DNA of 64,000 nucleotides from Clostridium ljungdahlii DSM 13528 (lineage in GTDB: Bacteria > Bacillota > Clostridia > Clostridiales > Clostridiaceae). The notes below the pieces were generated by a model. The model worked only from the letters and a program-made list of their open reading frames with translations. It was not told the DNA's origin and ran no database searches. The stretch is from contig NC_014328.1 of the NCBI RefSeq assembly GCF_000143685.1, forward strand, positions 2,294,001 through 2,358,000, in the 5' to 3' direction. The position numbers and the translations under genes were made by a program. Positions 35,184 through 45,465 of the stretch are shown piece after piece (position 1 is the stretch's first letter; each line of letters begins with the position of its first letter).

Positions 35184-35229
35184 ATCAGATATAACGAAAA
35201 GTTACTTATTTCTTTTCATTATATCTGAT
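35184..35229 (+). terminator. Long hairpin after yedF
   Basis: ATCAGATATAAcGAAAAG pairs with CTTTTCaTTATATCTGAT. There is no clear T-run after it, so it may act as a bidirectional barrier between convergent genes. Confidence 0.5.
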
Positions 35230-35273
35230 TGAATTACAACACACAGCTTAAAAATTAATCAACTCATTAACTT

Positions 35274-36107
35274 TTAGCGCAAAAGAGTTAGGTCATATAT
35301 ATCTTTTCTTCTGTTTTTAATAATGGGTAAAGACTCCCTAACATCATTTATATAGTCTAAGTCTAATTCAGATATTAGTATTCCCTCTTTTTCATCTAAT
35401 ATATCTGTTATTGTTCCCCAAGGATTTACTACAAGGGAATGTCCATAAGCTACATAAGAATAATTTATATCTCTAGCAGGTGATATTCCTGCTATATAAA
35501 TTTGATTATCCACTGCCCTGCTTCTAAACAAAAGTTCCCAATGAGCTGGACCAGTAGTCATGTTAAAGGCTGCTGGAATAAATACTATTTTAGCACCATT
35601 AAGAGCCATTAATCGTATGAGTTCAGGAAATCTTATGTCATAACAAATCGCTATACCTATCTTTCCCCATTTCGTATCTATTATTGTAATTTTATTACCT
35701 GGAGTTAAAACTTTAGATTCTTTAAAAGTTATCTTATTTTTTATATCTATATCGAATAAATGCATTTTTCTATGTTTGCCGATTAAATTTCCGTCCTTAT
35801 TGAATACAAAGGAAGTATTATAGACATTCCCCTTCTGGTCAAGTTCTGGTATAGAACCTCCTATTAAAAGTATCTTTTTTTCTCTTGATACAGAGGAAAG
35901 CATTTTTAAGGTATCTCCATAACAATATTCTGCTTCTGCATATTCCCTAAAATTTTTGATGTCATAAGGACAGTTAAACATCTCAGGTAGAACTACTATA
36001 TCTGCCCCTTTATCTGTAGCTTGTACTATCATGCTTTTTGCCTTTTCTATATTGCTTTTTTTAGAACAACTTAAAACTTTCATTTGGCATAAACCTATCT
36101 TTACCAC
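35274..36107 (-). CDS. Carbon-nitrogen hydrolase (nitrilase superfamily, Nit2/omega-amidase-like)
   Basis: The 277-residue protein has the nitrilase catalytic triad: Glu in VVLPEMFNCPYD near residue 42, Lys in GKHRKMHLFDID near 112 and Cys in IGIAICYDIRFPELIR near 152. The sequence most resembles Nit2/omega-amidases, which hydrolyse 2-oxoglutaramate or similar small amides. Start GTG at 36107 has AGAGGTG upstream. It is monocistronic and convergent with yedF. Confidence 0.88.
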   Translation of the reverse strand: MVKIGLCQMKVLSCSKKSNIEKAKSMIVQATDKGADIVVLPEMFNCPYDIKNFREYAEAEYCYGDTLKMLSSVSREKKILLIGGSIPELDQKGNVYNTSFVFNKDGNLIGKHRKMHLFDIDIKNKITFKESKVLTPGNKITIIDTKWGKIGIAICYDIRFPELIRLMALNGAKIVFIPAAFNMTTGPAHWELLFRSRAVDNQIYIAGISPARDINYSYVAYGHSLVVNPWGTITDILDEKEGILISELDLDYINDVRESLPIIKNRRKDIYDLTLLR

Positions 36108-36286
36108 AAAAACACCTCTTAAAATTAAATCGTTTTATTTAATCGTTAAAACATATTATAGCCGTAAGTTGTATACTTTATATTATAACATTAACTATAA
36201 TTTATTACTCCAAACTATTTGAGTTTTCGTAAAAACTTCATAATTTAATAATATTTATTACTTTTAGAATTACTGTGAAAAATCTA

Positions 36287-36315
36287 TTGCTTAAAAATAG
36301 GTAAAATTATATAAT
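36287..36315 (+). promoter_or_regulatory. Promoter of tcdA
   Basis: TTGCTT (36287-36292), 17-base spacer, perfect TATAAT (36310-36315), then a leader of about 30 bases to the ATG. Confidence 0.7.
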
Positions 36316-36353
36316 TTTTATGATATTAATATAGATAAGAGGGAGATTATTTA

Positions 36354-37109
36354 ATGAAACAACATTCACTTTCAAGGACTGAATTATTAATTGGTAAAGA
36401 AGCTTTGGAAAAATTGAAGGACAGTACAGTGGTTATATTTGGATTAGGAGGCGTAGGTAGTTTTAGCCTTGAGGCTATAGCCAGAGCAGGTATAGGCCAC
36501 ATTGTAATTGTAGATGATGATACTGTTTGTTTAACAAATATAAATAGACAAATACAAGCTAATTTTCACACAATAGGTAAATATAAAGTAGATGTTTTAA
36601 GAGACAGGGTTTTAGATATAAACCCTAATTGTAAAATAGAAGCTTACAAAACCTTTGTAAAGGAAGACAATATAGATGAAATCATACCAGATAAAACGGA
36701 TTATGTAATAGATGCAGTGGATACCGTATCTTCGAAAATATCCTTAATAATGTGGTGTAAAAAACACAATGTTGATATAATAAGCTGCATGGGTACTGGA
36801 AATAAATTAGACCCTACTAAATTTAAGATAGCTGATATATATGATACGAAAATATGCCCTTTAGCTAAAGTTATGAGGCATGAACTTAGAAAAAGAGGTA
36901 TAGATAAGGTAAAAGTACTTTATTCAGAAGAAGTCCCTAGAAAACCCAAGATAGATGAGGTTGTAACTTGCAAAGAAGGATGTGTATGTGCAGGAGGATC
37001 TAGAAAATGCCTTGCCAAACGTCAGATACCGGCTAGTAATTCTTTTGTACCTCCTGTAGCAGGAATGATAATAGGCGGAGAGGTAATAAAAGATATAATA
37101 GATATCTAA
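36354..37109 (+). CDS. tcdA: tRNA threonylcarbamoyladenosine dehydratase (TcdA/YgdL)
   Basis: The 251-residue E1-like protein has the nucleotide loop VIFGLGGVGSFSLEAIARAG near residue 30, DDDTVCLTNINRQ near 53, and CPLAKVMRHELRKRGI near 167-182. It cyclises t6A37 to ct6A in tRNAs reading ANN codons, using ATP. A cysteine-rich segment (CKEGCVCAGGSRKC) lies near 205-220, an insertion seen in clostridial members. SD AGAGGGAG; strong promoter and a terminator make it monocistronic. Confidence 0.92.
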   Translation: MKQHSLSRTELLIGKEALEKLKDSTVVIFGLGGVGSFSLEAIARAGIGHIVIVDDDTVCLTNINRQIQANFHTIGKYKVDVLRDRVLDINPNCKIEAYKTFVKEDNIDEIIPDKTDYVIDAVDTVSSKISLIMWCKKHNVDIISCMGTGNKLDPTKFKIADIYDTKICPLAKVMRHELRKRGIDKVKVLYSEEVPRKPKIDEVVTCKEGCVCAGGSRKCLAKRQIPASNSFVPPVAGMIIGGEVIKDIIDI

Positions 37110-37116
37110 ACTCATA

Positions 37117-37163
37117 TAAAGATACAGGCTTTAATTACTTATATTTTAGTCTGTGTCTTTTTA
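37117..37163. terminator. Terminator after tcdA
   Basis: AAGATACAG-CT pairs with AG-CTGTGTCTT in a stem with a long AT-rich loop, followed by TTT. It lies between convergent tcdA and mobA. Confidence 0.65.
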
Positions 37164-37183
37164 ATTTGTAAAGAAATATGGCA

Positions 37184-37786
37184 TTAATCTTGTGTATATT
37201 TACCATATATGTTGTCTAGATCGCTTTTGTAATTGAAATTGGTAAACATGCTTAGTGAATTATCATATTTTTCTTTTATAGTTTCTGGTATATATTTTAT
37301 ATTAGTGCCTTCTATTATTTTTCTAATAGATAATCTTCCAGAATCTATACCCCGTTTGAAATAAGGTACAAGATCTTTAGAATAAAAAGAATACAAGGGC
37401 TCTATATCTTTTCCATTGTGAGCCATTATAACATGAAATTTTTTTTCTTTTGTAAAATTCATCATGTATTTTATATATTCTAAATTTACAAAAGGCATAT
37501 CACAGGCTATAAAAAATGTATATGGAGATGAAGAATAATTGAGTCCTGTAAATATTCCACCTGCGGGTCCATATTCCTTTTTTAAGTCTTCTAGTACAGT
37601 GTATTTTATATTTCCAAATTTATATTTGTTTTCAGCTACAAAAACTACTTCATCAAATATATTCTCCAACTTTTCTGCTGTTATTTCTACTAGAAATTTA
37701 TCTCCTATTTTTATTTTACTTTTGTCAAATCCCATCCTGCTACTTTTTCCACCACACAAAATTACTGCTGTATATTTTTCTTTCAA
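37184..37786 (-). CDS. mobA: Molybdenum cofactor guanylyltransferase (MobA-like)
   Basis: The 200-residue protein has the nucleotidyltransferase loop VILCGGKSSRMGFDKSKI at residue 8, EYGPAGGIFTGL near 72 and FFIACDMPFVN near 92. MobA attaches GMP to molybdopterin (or, in tungsten users, its W form) for DMSO-reductase-type enzymes such as formate dehydrogenase. Start is TTG at 37786 behind GGAGGG. No other moa/mob genes are near. Confidence 0.88.
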   Translation of the reverse strand: MKEKYTAVILCGGKSSRMGFDKSKIKIGDKFLVEITAEKLENIFDEVVFVAENKYKFGNIKYTVLEDLKKEYGPAGGIFTGLNYSSSPYTFFIACDMPFVNLEYIKYMMNFTKEKKFHVIMAHNGKDIEPLYSFYSKDLVPYFKRGIDSGRLSIRKIIEGTNIKYIPETIKEKYDNSLSMFTNFNYKSDLDNIYGKYTQD

Positions 37787-38028
37787 GTTTTTCCCTCCTA
37801 AGTGCGTTTTCTTTTATATTTTATCATTTATTTTTTGTAATATCTAGTTTGGTTTACATTTTTTTAATTTACATAATATTTATACTGTTAACTAATTGTA
37901 TTTATAAGACAAATATAAGATTTTACTAAAAAAATTCATTCATTTTTATCAAAAAAATATATACTATAAATATATATATGCTACTATATATTTAAACTAC
38001 AAAATTAGCTAGAAGGAGACTTTTTAAA

Positions 38029-39048
38029 ATGTTTGATTCTAATTACAAACCTATGGACAAAATACTATGGAAAGGTAGAGTTGATAGTGAAACTAATTTT
38101 GATGCCTTCAGATGGCATCAATGGATTAAGTGCATTGATTTAAGAAAAGATAATCTTTCTCCTTATACCGGTAAGCTGGGATTTGGTTTTATTGGATTCT
38201 GCTGCGATGAAGGTGTAAGACGCAATAATGGAAGAACAGGTGCTTCAAAAGGCCCAGAAAGTATTAGAAAAGAAATGGCAAACCTTCCTTGTTTTTTTAC
38301 AAAAGACGTTAATTTATTTGACTTTGGCAATATTATTTGTGATGATAATTCTCTAGAAGAAAGTCAAGATCTACTTTCAAAAGCAGTATCTAAAATATTA
38401 AGTTTAAATCTTTTTCCTATAATTCTAGGAGGAGGTCATGAAACTACTTTTGGAAATTACAAAGGAGTATTAAATAACTTAAGTAAACATACTAAAACTC
38501 CTGACATTGGTATTATAAATTTTGATGCTCATTTTGACCTTAGACCTTATGAAAAAGGTGCCAGTTCAGGAACAATGTTCAGACAAATTCATGATCTCAA
38601 TGCAGATAAGGGAATTGACTATTCCTATTTTTGCATGGGTATACAAAATCACAGTAACACTGTAGATCTTTTTAAAACAGCACATAAATTTGGAGTAAAA
38701 TATGTACTAGCTAAAGATGTAACTAACGATACTGAGTGGAATACCTTAGATAAGCTGAATGACTTTATTAAAGAGCATGAGGACATTTACATAACAATAT
38801 GCTCTGACGTATTTACTTCATCTTATGCACCTGGAGTAAGTGCTACCCAATCCCTGGGACTTGACCCAGAAAAAGTTTTAAAATTCTTAAAATACATATT
38901 AAAATCCAACAAAGTAGTAAGTTTTGACATATGTGAAGTTTCTCCTAGGTTTGACCAGGATAAAACTACGGCAAATTTAGCTGCTGTCATAATATTTTCA
39001 GTAGTAAATACATTATCTACAATAAATAATCTATTTGTAGGTTATTAA
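38029..39048 (+). CDS. hutG: Formimidoylglutamase HutG (arginase family)
   Basis: The 339-residue ureohydrolase has the Mn-binding motifs GGGHETTFGNY near residue 138, NFDAHFDLRPY near 163 and SDVFTSSYAPGVSATQ near 263. Relative to arginases the last motif is altered (DVFxSSYAPGVSA), as in HutG. It hydrolyses N-formimino-glutamate to glutamate and formamide. SD AGAAGGAG. It stands on the plus strand just beyond the minus-strand hut genes, separated from fchA by the MCP gene, and ends in a strong bidirectional terminator. Confidence 0.88.
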   Translation: MFDSNYKPMDKILWKGRVDSETNFDAFRWHQWIKCIDLRKDNLSPYTGKLGFGFIGFCCDEGVRRNNGRTGASKGPESIRKEMANLPCFFTKDVNLFDFGNIICDDNSLEESQDLLSKAVSKILSLNLFPIILGGGHETTFGNYKGVLNNLSKHTKTPDIGIINFDAHFDLRPYEKGASSGTMFRQIHDLNADKGIDYSYFCMGIQNHSNTVDLFKTAHKFGVKYVLAKDVTNDTEWNTLDKLNDFIKEHEDIYITICSDVFTSSYAPGVSATQSLGLDPEKVLKFLKYILKSNKVVSFDICEVSPRFDQDKTTANLAAVIIFSVVNTLSTINNLFVGY

Positions 39049-39085
39049 AAAATGTGTCCTGCTTTAAAAACAGGACACATTTTTT
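39047..39085. terminator. Bidirectional terminator between hutG and the MCP gene
   Basis: AAAAAATGTGTCCTG pairs perfectly with CAGGACACATTTTTT across a 9-base loop. Confidence 0.92.
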
Positions 39086-41078
39086 AAATTTTAAATTTTT
39101 TAACTATACTATTTAACTTTTCTGCTAATTGCTCTTCCCTTTCGGCTGTTGATACTATTTTCTCTATATGTGCAGAGGTTTCATCAATGTTTCCTCTTAT
39201 TGTCTCTGCATTTTCAGAAGATTTAAATGCATTTTGTGCCATATTTTGTACTACATCATTCATTTGGCTTACAGTAGCATTTAATTCCTCTGACATAGAC
39301 GCTACATCATAAGACATCTTATTTAAGAATTCAGCATCCTTGTAATACTTGTCTCCTGTATCTCTGAAAGCTTCTAATTGGGGATCTACATTTTCGTGTA
39401 TAAAATCTAGTATATCATTTCCGTTACCCGAGCAAGACTTAAAAGCTTCATATACCTTTGAAATAGTACCCTGAATAGCTACAACAGCCTGTGAGGACTG
39501 TTCTGCAAGTCTTCTTACCTCACCTGCTACTACTTCAAATCCTTTGCCCTTTTCCCCTGCTCTAGCTGCTTCTATAGCTGCATTTAATGCCAATAATTCT
39601 GTGTTTTCTGCTATACTTGCAATGGTATCTGCCATAACTTTTATATTTTCTACTACTTTGATGTCCTCAATTACTTTTAGCATTTTTTCTCGTTTTTCTT
39701 CATACATTTTTCTTGTTTTCTCTATGGATTCACCTGTTTTATTTCGTATATCCACAGCTGTATTTTGAATTTGTTCTGCACTACTATTTCCTTCTACAGC
39801 CCTTTCAGATAATTGGTTTACATTCCCACCTATTTCTTCTATAGAGGCACTGATTTCTTCTGATACTGCGCTTGTTTCCTGTATGCTGTCTACTATATTT
39901 TTCACTGCACTATTCATAGTTTCAGACTTTAAAGATAACTGCTCTGCAAGCTTAGTTAATTCCGTACTGGATTTATTTATATCATCCGAATCACCCAGTA
40001 TTTCTTTTATAAGTTGAACTAGCTCCTTATGCATTATATTAAAAGAATTTGATAGTTTTCCTATTTCATCTTTATAATTTAGCAGGTAATTATATTTATC
40101 ATCATAAGTCAAATCAAACTTAGATATTTTATCTGCCATCTTTGATAGAGACAATATAGGATCCCCTATTTTTTTACCAAAATATACAGAAACCATAAAA
40201 GCCGCAATTATACATAAGGCAATAATTATTATAAAGGATTTTACTAAACTTTGAAGTGCTTTAGTAAGTTCGGATACAGGTACTGAAAATCCAACTGTCC
40301 AGCTGGTAGATGGTATTTGGGAAGTTACAAAATATTTTTCACCACCATCATAATCTTTTAACTTTACAAAATTATTACTTAAAATATTTTTAAATTGTCC
40401 ATTCATGACATTATTCACATTTTCAAGTTTCTTTTCCTTAGGCTGAAAATCCTTGCTGGGGTGAATTATAAAATTATTATCATTATCTATTAGAAATCCA
40501 TAGCTATTATTTATTACCTTTGCTTTTTGAATGATGTTAGTAATTGTTTCCAAATTAATATCACAGGCTAAAACACCAACTATATTCCCATTTTGAAATA
40601 TAGGTCTAGCTATAGTTATAACCATTTTTTTTATATCCATATCTAAATAAGGAGAAGAATAGATTATTCCTTTTTTTTCTACAGCTTTCTTGTACCAGTC
40701 TCTCTGTGTACAATCATATCCAGCTGGAGGAACCCATCCACCGGCATCAATATTGCTTTTATCTGCAGCTCCTATATATATGTCTGTAGCAGATTTATTA
40801 TCTTTTAATTTTTCCTGAAGATAACTGAGCTCACTACTTTTTTGTACAATACCTATATTTTCTACAGAGTCTCCAATTTCATTTACTATTTTTCCCTCGC
40901 CATCAAACCATTTATCAATTGACTCTGCATATTTGTCTGATGAAACTAAAATCTTATCTTTGGCTTGACTAGTAACAACTCGATAAGATATGTAATATGT
41001 AACTGCAGACGATATCAATAAGCTAAAAATGCATATTAATGAAGCAAGCAATACTATTTTTGATTTAATACTTTTCAT
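39084..41078 (-). CDS. Methyl-accepting chemotaxis protein with dCache sensor
   Basis: The 664-residue receptor has TM1 ([19 protein letters not shown], residues 8-28), an extracellular double-Cache domain of about 240 residues ([40 protein letters not shown]), TM2 near 275-297 ([20 protein letters not shown]), a HAMP domain and a C-terminal signalling domain with the hairpin tip [20 protein letters not shown] then [18 protein letters not shown]. dCache receptors often bind amino acids. Its place between hutG and fchA suggests a role in sensing histidine or a related compound, but that is inference. No CheR-binding tail is seen. Confidence 0.9.
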   Translation of the reverse strand: MKSIKSKIVLLASLICIFSLLISSAVTYYISYRVVTSQAKDKILVSSDKYAESIDKWFDGEGKIVNEIGDSVENIGIVQKSSELSYLQEKLKDNKSATDIYIGAADKSNIDAGGWVPPAGYDCTQRDWYKKAVEKKGIIYSSPYLDMDIKKMVITIARPIFQNGNIVGVLACDINLETITNIIQKAKVINNSYGFLIDNDNNFIIHPSKDFQPKEKKLENVNNVMNGQFKNILSNNFVKLKDYDGGEKYFVTSQIPSTSWTVGFSVPVSELTKALQSLVKSFIIIIALCIIAAFMVSVYFGKKIGDPILSLSKMADKISKFDLTYDDKYNYLLNYKDEIGKLSNSFNIMHKELVQLIKEILGDSDDINKSSTELTKLAEQLSLKSETMNSAVKNIVDSIQETSAVSEEISASIEEIGGNVNQLSERAVEGNSSAEQIQNTAVDIRNKTGESIEKTRKMYEEKREKMLKVIEDIKVVENIKVMADTIASIAENTELLALNAAIEAARAGEKGKGFEVVAGEVRRLAEQSSQAVVAIQGTISKVYEAFKSCSGNGNDILDFIHENVDPQLEAFRDTGDKYYKDAEFLNKMSYDVASMSEELNATVSQMNDVVQNMAQNAFKSSENAETIRGNIDETSAHIEKIVSTAEREEQLAEKLNSIVKKFKI

Positions 41079-41149
41079 AAATATTCTCCTATTTTGTTAT
41101 ATTTTTCTTAAATTATTATAGCTATCACAATAAAATGTACTAACTTAAA

Positions 41150-41192
41150 GCATATGAAAAGACACATTTTTAAAAAGTGCCTTTTCATATGC
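41150..41192 (-). terminator. Terminator after fchA
   Basis: GCATATGAAAAGaCAC pairs with GTGcCTTTTCATATGC with one mismatch. It lies 44 bases past the fchA stop. Confidence 0.7.
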
Positions 41193-41235
41193 TAAATATT
41201 ACTACATTACATCATAAATTGTTTTAAATTAAACT

Positions 41236-41874
41236 CTATTTTAATTTTTCCTCTATAATTTCCATAATTTCTTTCTTTTTATCAGTGCTCTTTTTCAACA
41301 GCTTGCTGCATTCATCCGTCATTTTTTTCTTATAAACTTCATCTTTGATGCCCTGAATATTTATCTTTACATTAAGTAGTGCTCCTTCTATTGCCGTCTC
41401 CGTTAATGAAGCTGCAACACCAGCATCAGAAATTGCATTTTTATTTCCATAGTTTACTGCTATGGCTATATAGGAATATAATTTATAAGCACTCTTTGCT
41501 ACTTCAAAAGGTATATTTTGTGCATTTTCATTACCTTTTTTTATAGCTTCTTTTCTAAACTTTATTTCCTCTTCTGTTTTTTTAGGCATCTTGTATGCTT
41601 TCATCAAGGATAAAAAAGCATCTGTGTCTTTTTCCATAAAATTCAAGAAATCTTTTTTGCACAAGCTAACTTCCTCTAAGGAAGTATCAATATTCTTTTT
41701 TATAGAATCATCGTATTCTAAATATTCCTTTTTACCTATAGTCAAATTAAAAACCATACTTGCTAGAGCACTAGCCATACTTGCTGAAAGAGCAGCAATG
41801 CTTCCCCCACCCGGTGCTGGTGAATTAGAACCTAACTCGTTTATAAAATCTTTTAATTTTAAATCTTGCAGCAT
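41236..41874 (-). CDS. fchA: Formimidoyltetrahydrofolate cyclodeaminase (FchA/FTCD C-domain type)
   Basis: The 212-residue all-helical protein matches the cyclodeaminase family: LGSNSPAPGGGSIAALSASMASAL near residue 14 (folate-binding loop) and SDAGVAASLTETAIEGALLNVKINI near 150. It converts 5-formimino-THF to 5,10-methenyl-THF and ammonia, completing the THF route begun by FtcD. SD GGAGG. It has its own terminator and follows an APC permease gene on the same strand. Confidence 0.92.
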   Translation of the reverse strand: MLQDLKLKDFINELGSNSPAPGGGSIAALSASMASALASMVFNLTIGKKEYLEYDDSIKKNIDTSLEEVSLCKKDFLNFMEKDTDAFLSLMKAYKMPKKTEEEIKFRKEAIKKGNENAQNIPFEVAKSAYKLYSYIAIAVNYGNKNAISDAGVAASLTETAIEGALLNVKINIQGIKDEVYKKKMTDECSKLLKKSTDKKKEIMEIIEEKLK

Positions 41875-41985
41875 ATTTTTTCCTCCTAAGCAAAAAAATT
41901 TTTTAATATACTAGCAGTCGACTTTATCTTCCATCAAACACAATGTAAAATGTGCTTAAAATAAATTCAATTCATTATTTATTAT

Positions 41986-42025
41986 AAAAAGGCACATTTT
42001 CACTATTTATAAAATGTGCCTTTTA
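41986..42025 (-). terminator. Terminator after the amino acid permease
   Basis: AAAAAGGCACATTTT pairs with AAAATGTGCCTTTT across a 10-base loop and is followed by T-rich sequence on the minus strand. Confidence 0.82.
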
Positions 42026-42081
42026 TAAATTATTTTAATTATATATTACAATCTTTTGTTTATACATTAAAAATCTATACC

Positions 42082-43485
42082 CTAATTTTTATCTCCAACA
42101 CAATTATGTTTTTCATCATTTAATATACTGTGTTTCATTCCATAAGCAAAGTATAATAACAAACCTACTCCAGTCCATATAGCAAATCTAATCCAAGTAA
42201 CACCTGGCAAACTTATCATAAGATATAGACAACATAGTACTGTTAATATTGGTACAAACGGAACTCCCGGACATTTAAATTTTCTTTCAACATTAGGCAA
42301 AGTTTTTCTGAGAACAATTACTCCTATGGATACAAACAAGAAAGCCGATAATGTACCAATATTACATAAATCAATAATCACGTCAAGTGGGAAAAGTCCA
42401 CATATAACAGCTGTTATAACTCCTGTTATTATAGTACATATACCTGGCGTACTATGTTTCTTGTTTACACTAGAAAATGCTTTAGGCAGTAATCCATCTC
42501 TTGCCATAACCATAAATATTCTAACCTGTCCATACAATATTACAAGAATTGTAGAAATCATTCCAACAACTGCACCTACACCAACTAATGCAGAACCCCA
42601 ATTGATTCCCACTCTAGCTAAAGCAGCTGGAAGTGCATTAGTTATATCTATAGCTTTAAATGGCACCATTCCTGTAAGTACACATGCAACAGCTACATAT
42701 AATACAATAGTTACACCTAAACAAATAGCGAGTCCAATAGGAACATCTCTCTTAGGATTTGCTGTTTCTTCTGCAGCAGTAGATACTGAATCAAAACCTA
42801 TAAAAGCAAAGAATATAATTGCAGCACCGGACATTACACCTTTCATTCCGTATGGTGCAAAAGGATGATAATTTGCAGGATTTATATGAGTTACGCCAAT
42901 AAATATGAATATAAGTATTACAGCTACTTTTATAGCAACTATAATATTGTTTACTTTAGTACTTTGAGTTACACCAATATATAATACCCATGTTATAGCA
43001 GCAACAATTAAAACAGAAGGTAAGTCAACAATTCCGCCTTTAAGTGGAGAAGCGGTAATTGCTGCAGGTAAATTGATACCACAGGATTTTAAAACCCCAA
43101 CAAAAGTACCAGACCATCCTGAAGCAACTGCTGCTCCAGAAACAAGATATTCAAGCATTAAATTCCATCCAATAATCCAGGCTATAATTTCACCAAAAGC
43201 AACATAGCAATAGGAATAAGTACTTCCAGCAACAGGAAACATAGTAGCAAGTTCTGAATAAGTAAGTCCGCAGAATCCACTTGTAATAGCAGCTATTATA
43301 AATGACATTATAACTGCAGGTCCTGCTATTTGAGCCCCTTGTCCTGCAGAAACAAAGACGCCGCTGCCTACTACGGAACCAATTCCTAAGCATGCTAAAT
43401 CCATATAATTTAGTTCCTTTTTAAGTCCACTTTTTTTTACAGAAACGCTAAAATCCTCCACGGTTTTTTTCCTAAATAAATTCAC
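42082..43485 (-). CDS. APC-family amino acid permease
   Basis: The 467-residue permease has about 12 membrane helices and APC signatures: CLGIGSVVGSGVFVSAGQGA near residue 32, FFAFIGFDSVSTAAEETANP near 225 and FMVMARDGLLPKAFSSVNKK near 330. It resembles YfnA-like/cationic amino acid transporters. Located in the hut cluster, it is the best candidate for histidine uptake, which is inference. The start GTG at 43485 has GGGGGGA 6 bases upstream; the longer ATG at 43500 overlaps that SD. Confidence 0.85.
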   Translation of the reverse strand: MNLFRKKTVEDFSVSVKKSGLKKELNYMDLACLGIGSVVGSGVFVSAGQGAQIAGPAVIMSFIIAAITSGFCGLTYSELATMFPVAGSTYSYCYVAFGEIIAWIIGWNLMLEYLVSGAAVASGWSGTFVGVLKSCGINLPAAITASPLKGGIVDLPSVLIVAAITWVLYIGVTQSTKVNNIIVAIKVAVILIFIFIGVTHINPANYHPFAPYGMKGVMSGAAIIFFAFIGFDSVSTAAEETANPKRDVPIGLAICLGVTIVLYVAVACVLTGMVPFKAIDITNALPAALARVGINWGSALVGVGAVVGMISTILVILYGQVRIFMVMARDGLLPKAFSSVNKKHSTPGICTIITGVITAVICGLFPLDVIIDLCNIGTLSAFLFVSIGVIVLRKTLPNVERKFKCPGVPFVPILTVLCCLYLMISLPGVTWIRFAIWTGVGLLLYFAYGMKHSILNDEKHNCVGDKN

Positions 43486-43500
43486 ATCTAATCCCCCCAT

Positions 43501-43870
43501 ATAATTAGTTTAGTAGTTAATTTAAAACATATTTTCAATAACCAAAACGCGTACTAGAAAAGTGGTAGATGAAAATAACACTTTAATAATAACCCTGTTC
43601 ATCGAATATCTTTATTCAAATTTAACGGACTAGCTATATTTTATTGGTGTTAAAAATGTTAAAATTAGATAAACGATTACATTGATAAAAATTTAATTTT
43701 CCATAGTATAACATATTACAGCATGATTTGTATAAGGTACTTGATTTATAACTGGACACAAAATGAATTTTATATTCATTTTAATGCCAGCCATAAATTA
43801 TTAAATACCTAGCCTCAATCTATTTCTACTATTAATAGAATTATGATTTTCAAGTATCCTGAACTTTATT
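43501..43870. other. 370-base intergenic region between hutH and the permease
   Basis: No gene is seen. It holds the leader and promoter of the permease and the 3' end of hutH. An AAAATGAA/TTCATTTT hairpin at 43760-43782 may weakly terminate hutH. A cre-like sequence (GATAAACGATTACA, 11 of 14 to consensus) lies near 43669-43682. Confidence 0.4.
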
Positions 43871-45394
43871 TTATATTCCTAAATTTACTTTTTCTTCAAC
43901 TGCTTTTAGAAGTTCTCCACTTGTTATAAGTTCATCACATTTTTCCAATTCTTTATACATAATTTTATCTTTTTCTATAAAGCTTACTTTATTTCTTACT
44001 ACATTATATGCTTCCTGAGTACCTTTACCAAGCTTAAGTCCATCTCTAAAATCTATAGCCTGACAAGCAGCCATAAGTTCTGTTGCAACTACTCTTGTTG
44101 CATTGTTTACAATTGCTAAACTCTTTCTTGCTGCAATAGTGCCCATACTTACGTGATCTTCTTGGTTAGCTGATGAAGAAATAGAATCTACACTTGCTGG
44201 ATGTGCAAGCACTTTGTTTTCTGATACCAATGCTGCTGCTGCATACTGTGTAATCATAAATCCTGAGTTAAGTCCACCGTTCTTTGCTAAGAAAGGAGGC
44301 AAATCATTTAATTGGTAATTTACCAATCTTTCCAGTCTTCTTTCTGATATGTTAGCAACCTCTGACATTGCAATTCCAAGGAAATCAAAACTTAAAGCCA
44401 TAGGCTGTCCATGAAAGTTTCCTCCCGATATTACATCCGCATTGTCAAATATAATGGGATTATCTGTAACGGAATTTATCTCTATTTCTACTTTATTTTT
44501 AACATAATTTACAGCATCTTTGCTGGCACCATGAACTTGTGGTACACACCTTAAAGTATAAGCATCCTGTACTCTTAAGTCACCTTGATTAGTCATAAAA
44601 GAACTGCCTTCCGTTAGTGCGTTTATATTTTTAGCTGTTTGAATTTGACCTGCATGCGGTCTTAACATATGTGTCCTTAAGTCAAAAGCATCTCTTACTC
44701 CTCTTAAAGCTTCTATAGTAAGTGCTGCTGTAATATCACTAACTTTTAAAAGATTTATAGCTTTATACAAAGCTAATGAACCTACTGCAGTCATTACCTG
44801 AGTCCCATTTATAAGAGCTAAACCTTCTTTAGCTACAAGTTCTACTGTAGCTATTCCTGCCTTTTCCATAGCTTCTTTTCCAGGTAAAATTTCACCTTGG
44901 AACTCAGCTTCTCCTTCCCCAAGCATAGGTAATACCATATGTGCTAAAGGTGCTAAATCACCAGAGGCTCCTAAAGAACCCTTTTCCGGTATACATGGAT
45001 GTACACCTTTATTTAACATATCTAAGAGAGTTTCAAAAACACTAAGTCTTATTCCTGAATATCCTTTAACTAGGTTATTTGCCCTCAATAACATTATTGT
45101 CCTTACTACTTCTTTTGGAAACTTTCGTCCAGCACCGCATGAATGGGACATTATTAAGTTTTTCTGAAGTGTTTTGCATTCTTCTCCTGATATAGTTACA
45201 TCGGAAAATTTTCCAAATCCAGTAGTAATTCCATACTTTGTATCATTTCTCTCAACTATGCCATCTACTACTTTTCTTGATTTTTTAATTTTTTCCTTAG
45301 CTTCTTCTGTAGCAGAAACCTTATATCCGTTGTATGCAACATTTATAATATCCTCTATAGTAAGATTTTCTCCATTTAAATTAATAGTTTTCAT
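43871..45394 (-). CDS. hutH: Histidine ammonia-lyase
   Basis: The 507-residue enzyme has the MIO-forming Ala143-Ser144-Gly145 in GSLGASGDLAPLAHM, the YGITTGFGKFS motif near residue 54 and SSSANQEDHVSMG near 405. It deaminates histidine to urocanate. SD GGAGG. It follows hutI by 71 bases on the same strand, so hutU-hutI-hutH form an operon. Confidence 0.97.
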   Translation of the reverse strand: MKTINLNGENLTIEDIINVAYNGYKVSATEEAKEKIKKSRKVVDGIVERNDTKYGITTGFGKFSDVTISGEECKTLQKNLIMSHSCGAGRKFPKEVVRTIMLLRANNLVKGYSGIRLSVFETLLDMLNKGVHPCIPEKGSLGASGDLAPLAHMVLPMLGEGEAEFQGEILPGKEAMEKAGIATVELVAKEGLALINGTQVMTAVGSLALYKAINLLKVSDITAALTIEALRGVRDAFDLRTHMLRPHAGQIQTAKNINALTEGSSFMTNQGDLRVQDAYTLRCVPQVHGASKDAVNYVKNKVEIEINSVTDNPIIFDNADVISGGNFHGQPMALSFDFLGIAMSEVANISERRLERLVNYQLNDLPPFLAKNGGLNSGFMITQYAAAALVSENKVLAHPASVDSISSSANQEDHVSMGTIAARKSLAIVNNATRVVATELMAACQAIDFRDGLKLGKGTQEAYNVVRNKVSFIEKDKIMYKELEKCDELITSGELLKAVEEKVNLGI

Positions 45395-45465
45395 ATCTTA
45401 TATTACCTCCTAATGTCATTATGCTAATTTGTTTTCTATAACTTTCTGTTTTTTATCTTTACTTT

